Assembly: GCA_017506865.1 (NCBI GenBank)
Contig: JAFCMP010000046.1
Coordinates: 186,001-250,000, forward strand
Length of the DNA: 64,000 nucleotides
Direction of reading: 5' to 3'
DNA from: Tribonema minus
Lineage: Eukaryota > Sar > Xanthophyceae > Tribonematales > Tribonemataceae
The notes under the pieces are model-generated. The model searched no databases, was not told the DNA's origin, and saw nothing but the letters and a program-made list of their open reading frames with translations. A program made the position numbers and the translations under genes. Shown piece after piece: positions 1 through 11,368 of the stretch (the stretch's first letter is position 1; the number at the start of each line of letters is the position of its first letter).

Positions 1-27
1 CTGCGGTCTGGTCTTGCTCGCGTGCAG

Positions 28-3000
28 GTACTCTCTGCGGCGTGCTTCCTGACAAAGATGCCATCAGCGCATCGCCTACGAGAGCTCTTTGACATACACG
101 ATGTTGATGGCGATGGAGTGCTGGGCTTCTGCGAATGCTTGCTGCTGGTGCGCAGCAGCCTGCACGTGCTGGCCAAGCTGACGCAGGGCAAGGCGCCGGA
201 GCCGGACCAGTTGGTGACAATCACAGAGGCCATCTTCAAAGCAAACACACAGGTGATGACGCAGCTGAAAGCTCACGCGTGCTCATTTTTACATGCCAGT
301 ATTGTGCCGCCTTGATCTCACCTGTGTCGCTAATTGCCAGATCACTTTGTGTAAAACGGCTGTACACAAGTGCAGCCAATGCTTTGAGCGCGATGCATGT
401 CCGCATGGCAAGTAGCCCTGTGGCGACATGTGGGACTCATTAACCATTTTGAGACTTGCTTTCAGGTGCATCCGCCTGCGCCATAGCCGCAGCACCGGCA
501 GCCGCTGCTGCGTCAGCAGCAGCAGCAGCAGCAGTCGACTCGGCGCGCCCGCCCCGCAGCGCCCTGCTCACGCGGCGCGCACTTCAACAGAAAAAGTGTG
601 CACATCTCACACACACGCCACTTGCGTACACTGTCACCGCGCAGCCGGCCGCTGCCGCCATCGGCATGGAGGAGTGGCTGTCGTTCTGCCGAGGCGACGC
701 CGCTGTCCGCGCCGCCGCGGCGCGCGTCAACTCGATCCTGTGCAGAAAAATGGCTTCCGTCTTCAAGCCCGGCGGCGGCGGCAGCGGCAGCGGCAGCGGC
801 GGCGGCGGCGGCGGCAGCGAGCTCAAGGCAGCATCGCTCGTGCGCATCGCCAGCCCCGTGCGCCCGGCGCCGTCGGTCCACAAGAGGCCGCGGCCGCAGT
901 TGAAGATGGGGCACGGCAGCGTGAGCAGCGCGTACGCGCGCGCGCCGCCCCCCGCCTCCGGGGGGTCGCGCCAGTGCAGGCTCACGCGGCAGCACAAGGC
1001 ACGTCGCTGAGAAGTTGTAGTTGTATGTGGACCTGTGTGTGGGCACAAAGGCGTGTACACTGATAGAGTGCAGGTGGCTGAATTGCGGTGCAGGCCGCCG
1101 GCACACGGCGTGCAGTCACGAGGTGCATGCATGGGGGTAGCATTTTGGAAATCTCGCCATCTTTCTGGATGCGTTCAGCTTTTGTGCTGGCAGCAAGCAT
1201 CTGCTCGATGCCAGCGGGGACACCCCTGCCGTTGAAGTTCACCCGGCCGAGCGTTGTTGAAGTTGTACAGGCCATCACCTCGCGCCAGAAGCGGCGCGCG
1301 CCCTCAGGCAGCGTGCCCAATCTGCTAAAGAATCTGTGCCAGTGATGCGCGGCGGTCCTGCCGTGCCAAGCGCGTGCAGAGCTGAGGCGTCTGTTGCCGC
1401 ATGAGGCGTGTGCTGACCCCACACAGACTGTTCCACGCAGTGCGTGCTGCACGGATGGACACAATAGTCTTTCTCGCACTGTGTTACAGCGAGCGCTGCG
1501 TAGCTGACGTGACCCCCCCCCCCTACTTCAACACTGTGCGCAGGACGCCGTGTTGAAGTTGCACGCGGTCTTCGCCGCGGCGGACAAGAGTGGCAGCGGC
1601 GTCATCGCTGCGGACACGTGGCACCGGCTCATGGGGCACGCCGCAGGGACGCTCAGCGCGTATGGACCGCAGGTGAACACTAACATAGGCGATGTCAAAG
1701 CGCTGAAACTGAGAAGAAGCACCATGATGTGCCTGCAGGCGGAGGCCGTTGATGTCAGAGCGCTTCCGCTGTGATGGATGCGCTGTGGTGTGGCGCAGGG
1801 ACTGTAAGCCCACGCGCTCAAGACTTGGGGGCGTTGGGCGGGCTACGAAAGCCACGCTGCCGCGTACTCAATTGCGCTCTGAGCATACATAGCGCTTCAT
1901 ACAACAATAAAACCATAGAAGGCATCGCGTTTCGTTGCACCAGCAATAGTCTTGTTGCAACATTGATAATCAGCTGGCAGCTGACCAGGTGCGCGTAACG
2001 TCAGCACGACACTCTACCTCAGCTTGCGGGCGAGCTCCAAGCGCGCTGAGCGCCTCCACCATTCCCGCATTACGCAAACCCAACACATGCTCTGCTCATC
2101 CGGTGCAGTGTATAAGAGGATAGTGCACTCACGCCCCCGCCTCCCCCCCCTCCCCCCCTCCCCCCCGCCCCCCCCGCGCAGCTCTCCATCGTGGACGTCC
2201 TGCAGGCCGCGTACCCCTTCGCCGCGGACGCGGAGATGGCGCAGATGCTGACGTGGATCAGCGACGCCAGCAGCAGCGCTCGGCACTGGACGCCCGCGCA
2301 GCGCGAGGACTTCCGCGAGCTGCGCAGCCTCGCCGAGACGGACATGGAGGACATTGTGAGTGGGGGGTCGCAGCTTGCATGTGACGCTCCTGCTATTAAA
2401 GTTGATGTTGATGTTTGGTGTTGCTTCCGCGAGCTGCGCAGCCTGGCCGAGATGGACATGGAGGACATTGTGAGTACACAGCAGGGGGAGGGGCTCGTCG
2501 TTGACATGGCAGATAAGATTCTGTGGGTATTGTAAGAGGGGGGGAGGGGGGCAGGCGCGCATGCGGCAGGGGGGGGGGACAATGCGTGCATTGTGACGCT
2601 CGTGCTGTTGAAGTTTGTGTTGAAGTTTGATGTTGAAGGGAGCGAAAGGCGTCGCAATTGGTTGAGGCGATGCTGGATGAGATTGATGGTCTGCCACAAG
2701 TTCATGTAGCAAGTGCTGTGCAGCGCGAGGACTTTCGCGAGCTGCGCAGCCTGGCCCGAGGCGGACATGGAGGACATTGTGAGTTGGGGTGTGTGGGGGG
2801 GCTTTGTGGCGTGTGGCGCTTCTCATGTTGAAGCTGATGTTACAGTTCGGGTGGTGAGAGGCGGGAAGGGGTCGCGATGATTGAGGCGATGGTGGAAGTT
2901 GATGTTGATGTTTGGTGTTGAGGGGCGGGAAGGCATCGCGATGATTGAGGCGATGCTGGATTGAGAGTGCACGTGTTCTGTCCCACAATGACGCAGTATA

Positions 3001-4610
3001 GCTGCTGCGCAAGTGGAAGTGCGAGGATGAGAGGCTACTGCTGATCAATGCTGTCACCGGTGGCGGGAAATTGAAGTTTCCAGCAGCAGCTGCCAGTGCA
3101 AGTGTCTTGATAGCAGTATAAGCGCACGCACCTCTGCATCATGGCATGGCATATGCTAGATGCGAATCGGCGGGGGCGGTGGCGAGCTGTGCAGATGACA
3201 CGGCAGAAACGTTTGAGCGAGAATCGCACAAGTAAGAGACTGTATTGCGTTGGGACCTCCCATGCTATGCCTCCTCAAATGGGCGTGCAACAAATTGTGG
3301 GGTTTTAGTCCAACATGCAAAGTGGCATCATATACCTTGACAGTCCTTGCTGCGTACATGGGAGCACTGCAAGTACCTTTATTGCAAGTACTTTACTGCA
3401 TTTTAAGTGCCGCCGTTCTACCAAGACCTTCATCACAGTAGCATCAGCAACAGCATGTAGCCTTTTTCTCAATTCACACTCACTCATGTCCGCTGCTGCG
3501 TGTGATGCCTCTGTGCCCCCCCCCCCCCCCCCCCCCCAGATGGTGCTGTTTGACATGTACGACGTGGACGAGCACGGTGAGGTGCGCGTCGGGGAGCTGT
3601 GCAGCGGCCTGTCGCGGACGCTCGACATACCACAAGACGACATTGCCAAGGTGACGCTGCCCGCACTCTTTGTATATAGCTACCTATATGCATATCATAT
3701 ATACTTCGAAGTATCGTGTTTTTATACATGTTCATAGTATAGGTGGACATGGGCAAGGTGATGCTCCGCTGCATACCTACTGCATGTGCTTCCAGCATGA
3801 GCGCACGTTGCGGACGCTCGTCATTGCCGCAGGAGGACATTGCCAAGGTGACGCTGCCAACACTCTCTATGTATACTTTGAGGTATCATGTTTATACACA
3901 GGTTCATAGGAAAGGTAGACGTTTCCAAGGTTAGGGGTAGGGTTAGGGCAGAGGAGGTTGAGCGTTGCGCACGCGCACCGCGCGGGGTCCTGTATCGGGC
4001 CACGCTTGTACATGGCCAGAAGGCGCTGCTCAAATGAGATGGTCTGTTGCCATTGCCTTGGCCCACTGAGGGGTCTCAAGCTGCGTGGGCAGGCTGCTGA
4101 GGACTTGTGGTTATACGCAATGTCCACAAGGTAGACCCGGGTGTTCGGTGTGTTTCTAGGGCTCATGTATCCTGTGTAGCATCCAAGACAACGTACTTCC
4201 AAGAGGCAGCAGTAAAGTGTCGCACGATAAACTTCTAGTGTGATCGCACGAGAGCGCAGTGCTGGGCCGCGCAAGCACAGCGCCAGGGGCGCAGACGATA
4301 AACGTAGCAGCGCTCAGCATCAGCAACGGGTGTGCGCGCCTTGTTTGTTTGTCGCCTCATACCCCAGCCATGCTACAGAGTATGCTTCGCAATCGCGTCA
4401 CTGCGCGTCATGCCTTCGTACTCATGCTCCTCTCCCCTCCTCGTAACGGTGCAGGTGTTTCGCAACGGCGGCAAGGGCGCGAGCGACTACATATCGGCGG
4501 AGGAGTTTGCGGACACGTTCAGCAAGCTCATGGCGGCGGATGCCGGTCTGTCCATCAGCAGCACGCTGCTGGAGCCGAGCGTAAGGGGGGCCAGGGCACA
4601 GCTGTGGTGA
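28..4610 (+). CDS. Multi-EF-hand calcium-binding protein (5' partial)
   Basis: Exons that keep one phase-0 frame: 28-252, 645-920, 1544-1672, 2182-2355, 3540-3650 and 4455-4580, the last reading on to a stop at 4608-4610. If the GTAAGG at 4581 is used instead, a two-codon exon ends at 4650. The first exon has a canonical EF loop (DVDGDGVLGFCE), the exon at 3540 another (DVDEHGEVRVGE), and the 1544 exon a degenerate one (DKSGSGVIAADT, Thr in place of the final Glu). The 645 exon has a helix of the kind that follows EF loops (EEWLSFC) and then Gly/Ser-rich sequence. An acceptor AG precedes base 28, so the start codon probably lies outside the window; the ATG at 58 is a less likely start. The protein is probably a Ca2+ sensor or the EF-hand tail of a larger protein. 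The family is not identifiable. A further small exon near 1270-1311 is possible. Introns 4 and 5 carry copies of the preceding exon end. Confidence 0.78.
2300..2790 (+). repeat. Exon end plus 5' splice site present three times
   Basis: The end of the EF-hand exon (2300-2355) with its GTGAGT donor recurs at about 2424-2475 and 2721-2786 within the following intron. Each copy spells the FRELRSLAE / MEDI segment and ends in ATT|GTGAGT. The first copy keeps the frame. The last has one extra C (ctggcccgaggcg) that breaks it. Spacers also share gttgatgttgatgtttggtgttg-like sequence. Confidence 0.85.
3515..3539 (+). promoter_or_regulatory. Pure-C polypyrimidine tract and 3' splice site
   Basis: A run of 23 C followed directly by AG forms the acceptor of the EF-hand exon starting at 3540. 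It is an extreme form of a polypyrimidine tract. Similar C-rich tracts precede the exons at 2182 and 48110. Confidence 0.7.
3618..3910 (+). repeat. Second exon end and donor duplication
   Basis: The end of the exon at 3540-3650 with its donor (gacattgccaag|gtgacgctgc) and about 90 bases of intron recurs at roughly 3823-3910. Both copies continue into a shared tail (tatacttyraggtatcrtgttt and gttcatag). A shorter fragment lies at 3743-3780. Confidence 0.8.
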
Positions 4611-4650
4611 AAGCTGCTCAAGTGCTTCTCGTATGGCCCTGCAGGGGTAG

Positions 4651-5630
4651 TATCACATTCGGTAGTTCGGGCTCTGCATGCTCTGAAGATGGAGGGGTGG
4701 TGTGACTACAAGTCTTGACATGTGGATTGTCTTGGGCGAGTATTACACCTCGTGGAATGAGCGCGGTCTGCAATCATTACACCTTTATTTGAAAGAGTCA
4801 GTATGCGCTGTCCGCGGGCACACCATGCATGCTGAGCACTGCCACATGGCAGCATTGTGACGTGATTGAATGAACCGCGCACGTGTCTGGCTGCTGCTGC
4901 AGAGAGGCCGAACTTGAGCGCGTACACATAGCATACATGAAAAGGACTTCCCAGAAACGCATGCAAGCTACGAACGCAGGCCATGAGGATGGATGCAGGA
5001 GACTCAGGTTGTGATGATTCTCACGTGATGATTCTCACGTGGACCAGAGGCATATGGGGCAGATGGCAAATGCCAATTATCCGCTCAATACAACCTCGCT
5101 CATCAGTCCACCCCATTTGAACTCAGACATGTATGTCATCCTGCCAAGAGTACGCCATGTGGAGCGCTGCCAAGGCAGCTGAGCGTCACGGTATGCACGC
5201 TACATGCTATGCCAGAATCATGCATGTAGTTTGCAAGCGGCGTGAGCCATCAAGACTGTATGGGTCTGGCGTTGTCGGTTCTCTTTCAAGACAGACTTTG
5301 AAACGGTGCTGTGCACTGGGTCATTGAAGGCGTGGCTCGCGCGTCGCCGACGTGCCGCCGCCGCGCGCGGCGCCTGTGTCGCTTGCAATGTGCATGGCGG
5401 CAAAGCTGAGGCGCCGCCACACGGCAGCATTTCCATTGGGTGTTGCATGCTGGTGCTACTGCTGCTGCCGCCGTCACCCTGAGGCCTCGTTGAGGCGTGG
5501 CCGCTGCAGGCCATTCGGGGGGTATGAACTGCGAGAATTCTGCTTCAACTACGAATTTTCCGCTGGCTGGCTTGGCAAGTGACACACCTTTGAGCACACT
5601 CCTTCAGCGACGATCGAGACTGGCAGCATC
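4651..5630. other. Intergenic, no gene seen
   Basis: No coding signal continues through splice-compatible exons on either strand. There is a short perfect tandem duplication (gatgattctcacgt twice) near 5015-5042. The last 100 bases probably hold the 5' leader of the gene at 5631. Confidence 0.5.
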
Positions 5631-6212
5631 ATGGGTCTCATTGGACTCGTCGATGGACTTGCAGGGCGCGCGGCTCACTTCGTGGGCATCGCACATGGCC
5701 TCGCCACAGGCAACGACACCGCCACCAGCATTGAGCGCTACACGGGCTACGCCCTCGCTCTCAGCGTGGAATGCGAAGGCCAGCTGTACCCTCTGCGCCT
5801 GACGCTGAAGATGCGAGACCCAGCTCGGGCTCTCCTGTGCCTCAAGCGCACCATCAAACTACATGTACCGAGCCTGCGCTCGAACAGCAACATCACAAGC
5901 GAGTGCCTGGAAGCGATGTACATTGACGGGCAAGGAGCAGCGACAGACCTGGACGACGGCATCACGTTGCGCAACGTACTGCGCGTCGAGCAGGCGAGTC
6001 AGAAAGCCATGGCAGATGATAGCCGCAGGCAGCATCCCTGGCTTGCCAATCGGCACGACGACCTCGTCTCAATCACTGTGCGCGTAAGCTCAAAGAGCAG
6101 CCCGGTCGACAAAATGGCTGCCAGCTCTGTGCCGGACGAGTCAGTGGGCTTCCCAGTCGATGGTCTGAGTGGCGCAGTCGTAGTTTCGCCCAATTGGCTG
6201 CCTCTTGCCTAG
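5631..6212 (+). CDS. Hypothetical single-exon protein, 193 aa
   Basis: An uninterrupted frame runs from ATG at 5631 to TAG at 6212. The amino-acid mix is balanced (LECEGQLYPLRL-like beta stretches, few repeats), unlike the Ala/Arg-rich shadow frames common here. I do not recognise a family. The N-terminus (MGLIGLVDGLAGRAAHFVG) is mildly hydrophobic with Gly at position 2, so N-myristoylation is conceivable, but nothing else supports it. No introns are seen, unlike most neighbours. It lies between the EF-hand gene and the Hsp20 gene, both on the same strand. It could be a small soluble protein with a beta-rich core. Confidence 0.45.
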   Translation: MGLIGLVDGLAGRAAHFVGIAHGLATGNDTATSIERYTGYALALSVECEGQLYPLRLTLKMRDPARALLCLKRTIKLHVPSLRSNSNITSECLEAMYIDGQGAATDLDDGITLRNVLRVEQASQKAMADDSRRQHPWLANRHDDLVSITVRVSSKSSPVDKMAASSVPDESVGFPVDGLSGAVVVSPNWLPLA

Positions 6213-7239
6213 CTGAATCAGCAGAAAAATCAAGGGAAACACTCAATGGCACTAGGTAGTGTAGGGTGGCTCAGCTTTCTGGCTGCCCATGAATAGTTGT
6301 AGCCAGTGACAACAAGTGTACTTCACTGCACTGCAGTGGCATTCGGAGCTGCACAAGGAACGTCTGGTAGGGTTCAAATAGTCTATGCCGCCGTCAGCAT
6401 ATGGCATCCGTGCGTGTAGCCGGTTGCCCGTCACAGACGGCCAACGCGTTAGCTGGCAGCTCCCGCACGTGCCATACCTAAGGATAGCCCTTGGCGGCTT
6501 GTATATACATGCGTGTTATGTGCGCATGTGCGTTGCGCGCATACATGGCTAGCTCACATAGGCCTAATACACAGCTAATGTGCTTGCGATTGCACCAACT
6601 GACATGAGTGTCACTGCAAGCATTATGCTCTGCTGCTGCACTTGTAGTACTCTACAGCATTGCCCTGTCGGCTAAGATGCAATCTTGCAGCAGCATGAAT
6701 GACCCTAGTGTTGACGCCGTAGTACGGCCCCACTGCGCGCCTGGACATTGCCATGTGAAATATATGTATGCATCAGAACAGCGCTGCCTGCAGCAAGTTC
6801 CAGTTGGGACTCGCAACTGTACGCTTGGGCTGCAGCATCAGCAGGTTGTTATGTTTTGAGAGGCAGCACAGGAGTCCGCGGCGTGCAAGTACTGTGCAAC
6901 TGCTGAGAGGATGTCTTCCGACGTCTCGCTGCTCCTTGCACAAAACAGCACCGCTGCCTTTTACGCTAAGCCTCTCAATCCCCCACAGCAGCACACACAT
7001 CACACAGCAGCCTTTGCAAAGAGTTCAAAAGCCATCTGCAGCAGCATGTCACCATGCGGTTTGAGTATGTGCAACCATGCATTTCATTTGGGCACCATGC
7101 ATATACCGCAATCGTCGCAAAGACATCTGCACTCAATGGCAATGTCGGCAAGCCCGAGTCCGAGCTGTCGTGCTGAACGTCATACCAGTACCTGTAAAGC
7201 AGGCTATGCAGAAGCGGATGATACCAATAGTCCTGCTTC

Positions 7240-8835
7240 TGCACTCGCACTGCTTGAGCCTGCTGCTGCAGTGTCACATGAAAGTACATGGTGTTGAGCC
7301 AGCCCATTCGAGGTGCTTGTCAGTGCCGCACTGCCAGCATGGCGCCATCAGCACTCCACAGCAACCCTAGCCTGCCACAAACATTCACGGTCGAGGTTTT
7401 TGTGCGTCCAGGGTGATGCAACTGGGCACGGGGTTGGCCGGGATTGAGCAACAAGAGGTGACAGTGACCAGCAACCACCCTGCAGATCCCTGTGCTCACC
7501 TGCTCTCTTGGCTCGCGCGCACACCGCAGACATTGCTCAGCGCAGCGCTATTAGATAGGCACAGCTGCTGGACTTACGCATTGCCAGGGATGCATGACAA
7601 CTCTGTTAGACTCGGTGAAGTGTTGCGGCACCCATGACATTGATGTGCCGCTGTTGACTCGTAGCAAGTTGCAGATTGGTCGTCAGAATGCGTGGGCCGC
7701 TCCAGCATCCGATTGCTGGCTCAAAAAGTCAATGTGATAGGAACCACCCGGCCTCGGAGCCAGCTTTCGATCGTGAGTGACTGTAAGCAAGCGGTGCGGA
7801 CGTAGCTGGCTCGCTGATTCAAATACGAACAGGAAGACAGTTGAGGGAGCAGCTGCATCCATTGCCCTTTGGATGAGTGCGGTGCGTGCGTGACATGGCC
7901 CAAACTCTTCACCAAGGCCAATTCCATATATACAGCAGGCACGGAGCAGTCAATTGCACGGGCTGGGCAGGCCAAGTGACATGTTTTGCACTTGGACTGC
8001 TGAAGCCTGCTGCTGCAGCATCATCTGATGTTGAGGCAGCCCATTCAAGGGCCTGTCAGTGTCGCACCGCCAGCGCGGCACCGTCAAAGCCCCGCAGCTA
8101 GCCAGCCTGCTGCAAATCTGCAAGGTCAAGGTGCTTGTGCCTCTGGGGTGATGCAGCTGGGCGCGGGTTTGGTGAGATAGAGCAACAAGGGGTAAGCGGC
8201 GCCCACCCTGCACGTCCCCGTGCTCACCTGCTCTCTTTGCTCGCGCACACACACCGGCAAGCATTGCTCAGCAGCTTTATGAGAACTACATAGAATGAAG
8301 CACTTTGACTGCACGGCTGCTGAAGCTGACCGGCTCATGAATCATGACAAGCACGGACGGCGGCGTGCACTCTGGTGTTGCACGTTGGTCAGCTATTGGA
8401 TTGTGCGCAGCCAGCTGCCCATCATTGCTGGCGCTCCACACGATCTGCAGGTGACGTGCAGGTGTCGGGACCGCTCTGCTACAGCGAATCAGAATGCTGA
8501 CTGAACACTCACAAGGTATTGGCAACTCTGTGCTGTAATTACACGGCGCCGCAGAGGTGGGGAAATATCCCCTGTTCATTGCTTAGCAAGCCTTGTGGAG
8601 TGTTATGTCGGGATTGCAGAGGCCAGACTACTGCAAGATGTGCGTATGCCGCTCCGACATCTGATTGCTGGCATACATATGTTTGAGGAGGCATCTGAGC
8701 TCTGGGCCGGCTTCGGTGAGCGCACTGCAACCAACTTGAAGCAGTGAGTACCTGAATGGCTCGCTGGTTCAGATCCGAGCAAAAAGCAATTGGAGGAGCA
8801 GCTAGCACGAGGGTGCTCTTGCTGCACTCCGCAAG
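7240..8835. repeat. Diverged tandem duplication of about 0.8-0.9 kb
   Basis: Blocks of the first unit match blocks of the second in the same order: about 7245-7290 with 7990-8035, 7300-7550 with 8040-8275, and 7690-7900 with 8630-8835. Shared strings include gcccattc.aggtgc/gccttgtcagtg, tgctcacctgctctctt and gccgctcc..catc.gattgctgg. Frames are broken in both copies, so no gene is called. The rest of 6213-9050 shows no gene. Confidence 0.7.
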
Positions 8836-8837
8836 AG

Positions 8838-8873
8838 GTTCTGAAGCTTTTAAAAAGCTTCGAAATGAACTTC
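8838..8873 (+). promoter_or_regulatory. Candidate heat-shock element upstream of Hsp20
   Basis: Alternating TTC and GAA blocks occur here: TTCtGAAgcTTtt, then aaagcTTCGAAatGAAcTTC. They include the palindrome GAAGCTTTTAAAAAGCTTC and lie about 180-215 bases upstream of the Hsp20 ATG. HSF binds inverted nGAAn repeats. The spacing is imperfect, so the site is plausible rather than proven. Confidence 0.5.
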
Positions 8874-9050
8874 AACAACTTGAGCAAAGGCGAGTCACCG
8901 GAATGATTGATCTAGATCCAAACACACTGATCTAGACGCCGAACACACAAGCTGCGCACGAGGCGCCTTTCACTCTACAAGCACGCACACAGCGTACATA
9001 AACAGCAGTGAGCTTACATCACATACGACCAGCTACAGCAATTGTCCACC

Positions 9051-11251
9051 ATGCTGGCTCCAACGCGCTACCTCGTCTTCAGGGCCGTCCCAGCTCGCCT
9101 GAGCGCTAATGGCCTTCGCCCAAGCTTCAACCTTACTCGCACCCTGTCCAGCGAGGCAGAAGGAGAAGGCTCGTCCGGCACCATCAAAGCAGAGCACGTG
9201 AGCGGCGGCGGCACAGCACAGGACACTCAACAATCTCGCAGGCGCAGGGGCATGCGATCTGTCACTCCGGGCTCGGCTGGCGCCACGCCATCTGCGTCTC
9301 TCAGCCCCACGCAGAGGGGGACCTCGGTCAGGCGCCTCGCTCAGCCCGCCAGGGATCTACAGGACCTGAGGCGTGGATTCGACGACCTGTTCAGGGTAAG
9401 ACTCATCCCTGCTTGTCTACGGGTGGGCGCAGTAGCAGCTGTGGCTTGATGTGAGAGTCTTGGCTCATCAGAGTGTTGTTGCACCAGTCAGTGCTGCTTT
9501 CTGGATACTTGTAGGGCATTAGCACGGACAGCGCGCTGTGGCATCAATCTGCAGCTGCTGGCCTCTCACAAGCGCAGGAAAGGTGTTGCAGATTCGCACA
9601 ATCGAGCACCTTCAAGTGCTTCTTGAGGTTTCAACTGCGATCGCGCGGGCTCACATGCATGCCTACCCTCGACACTTCAAGCTGCTCAACCACGCTGAAC
9701 ACCTGCACCGGCCGTCTGTTTCATCTCCCATTTCACATGCTCTCCCCAGCCTCGTCTCACGCTCACGCGCTCTCCCCCCCACCCGCCGCGCCACGCAGTC
9801 CTTCGAGCAGGACTTCTTCGGCTCCCCGAGCCCCTTCCCGAGCGTCTTTGGCTCCCCGCTCGCGGGCTTCACGCCGTCCACCATACTGAGCATGCCGGCG
9901 CCGCCCGCGCTGCCGGCCATGAGCATGGATGTTCGCGCTACCGATGGCGCGTACAACATCAGCGTCGAACTGCCGGGGCTCGACAAGAAGGACCTGCGCA
10001 TCGAGGTCGACGACGAGCGCAACGCGCTCACGCTGACGGCGACGCACGTGAGTTCAAGTTGAAGTTGTGACGCGCCGTGCTGATGGTAGAATGGTGCGGT
10101 GGGCTCGGGCGGTGTGCGCGGCATCTGCTGCGTAATCCTCTTGCAACTTCAAGAACGTGCACCTATTGTTGGGGTACAGCAGTGCTGGGATAGTAGACCC
10201 TGCTCGGAGCCCTACTGACACGGACCTGTCACTGAACGCGCCCTGCGAATGCGTACCTGTAGCTGGACTAGGATTTGAGTTGACCCTGCAGGAAGTCTAC
10301 GCATTACCGCATGCGTTCTACGCAGGAGGAGAAGTCCACGGACACCGCACTTGCTGATGGTGTGACTCGTCAACATACGCTGCCGACATGTGCTCTCTGC
10401 AGGGATGGGAAGTAGACGCATTCATTGCGGCATCCGCAGTCCTCAACTTCAGGAAACTTCAAGAATGCGTGTCGGTCGTTGCATAGGGTTTGAGCTTACC
10501 CCTACGTGTCACGAAATTTGCTCTGCGCAGGAGGAGAAGCCGGCGGACACGTCGTCAGAGGAGGAGGAGGAGGAGGAGCCCGGCTACCTGCTGCGCGAGC
10601 GCTCGTATGGGCGCGTCACGCGCTCCGTCTTCCTGCCCGACGACGCCGACATGAAGAAGATACAGGAGGCGGAGCTCAAGGTGAGGCTGGGCCCCGGACT
10701 GTCAAGCAGTGACTCCCCCCCCCCCCCTCCTAAGCAGTAATTGGACCCCCTTCCCCCCCTGCTCATTGATTAATTGTTCTGCCATGGGCCGGCCTGACGC
10801 GGCGGATCTCAGCGCTCGGAGGTCACCATGTGGTTAGTTGAAGTTTGAATGGAACTTGAAGCATTGGATAATACGCAGTTGCAGGGCGTGCCTGACGCTT
10901 GCGAGCTGCGCGCAACGGCGGCGTTCGTGCACCTCAACGCGCCTCATGTTATAGACTGCAGCGCAACGGGAAGTAACTTAAGTTGAAGTCGCGGATTAAA
11001 TTGAAGCTCATCTGCAGCACCACTTCCGCCGCCCTCGCAGTTACCCCGAAGTACTTGGTGTGAGGCTCAGACTGGTGGCGAGTGCAAGCTGCACAGCGCA
11101 TGCACACGCCCGATGGTGTTGCCGCGACAACAATGAATGCCCAACCCCCCTCCGTCCCCCCTCTCCCCTGCGCCTGCAGGATGGCGTGCTCCACGTCATG
11201 GTCCCCAAGAAGGAGGAGGCTCAGACGACGCGCCCGCTGGAGATCAAGTGA
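9051..11251 (+). CDS. Small heat-shock protein (Hsp20/alpha-crystallin), probably mitochondrial
   Basis: Four exons, all introns phase 0: 9051-9395, 9799-10047, 10531-10680 and 11180-11251, giving 271 aa. The N-terminus is Arg/Ser-rich with no acidic residue for about 33 residues (MLAPTRYLVFRAVPARL), typical of a mitochondrial transit peptide; plastid targeting is an alternative. The alpha-crystallin domain starts near residue 155 (YNISVELPGLDKKDLRIEV). It continues with ERSYGRVTRSVFLP in exon 3 and ends with DGVLHVMVPKKE, the family's usual signature, in exon 4. An insert with seven consecutive Glu lies in the middle of the domain, at the loop before the ERSYG strand. The protein acts as an ATP-independent holdase chaperone. 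A heat-shock-element-like site lies upstream. The acceptor side of exon 3 has a copy upstream in the intron. Confidence 0.95.
10271..10553 (+). repeat. Acceptor plus exon-start duplication in the Hsp20 gene
   Basis: The real exon 3 start (tttgagcttaccc...cgcag|gaggagaag, about 10485-10553) has an upstream copy at 10271-10350. The copy keeps the AG acceptor and the first codons (cgcag|gaggagaagtccacggacac). The copy is not an open exon beyond a few codons. Confidence 0.75.
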
Positions 11252-11257
11252 AAAAGC

Positions 11258-11368
11258 GATGCCAGCGGTAGCAGCAGCGGCGGCAGCAACAGCGGCAGCA
11301 GCCGCCGCCGCCGCTGCTGCGTGAGACAGCGGTGGCAGCAGCAGCGGCAGCAGCAGCGGCGGCGCGGA
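11258..11368. repeat. Imperfect GCA/GCC trinucleotide repeat
   Basis: Degenerate gcagcagcggcggcagca runs lie immediately after the Hsp20 stop, probably in its 3' untranslated region. They are low complexity only; nothing coding is claimed. Confidence 0.6.

Noticed and set aside
456..1010. Plus-strand frame beginning with a long poly-Ala stretch
   Set aside because: Only the part from 645 is in phase with the preceding EF-hand exon through a good acceptor. The earlier poly-Ala part is intron read-through.
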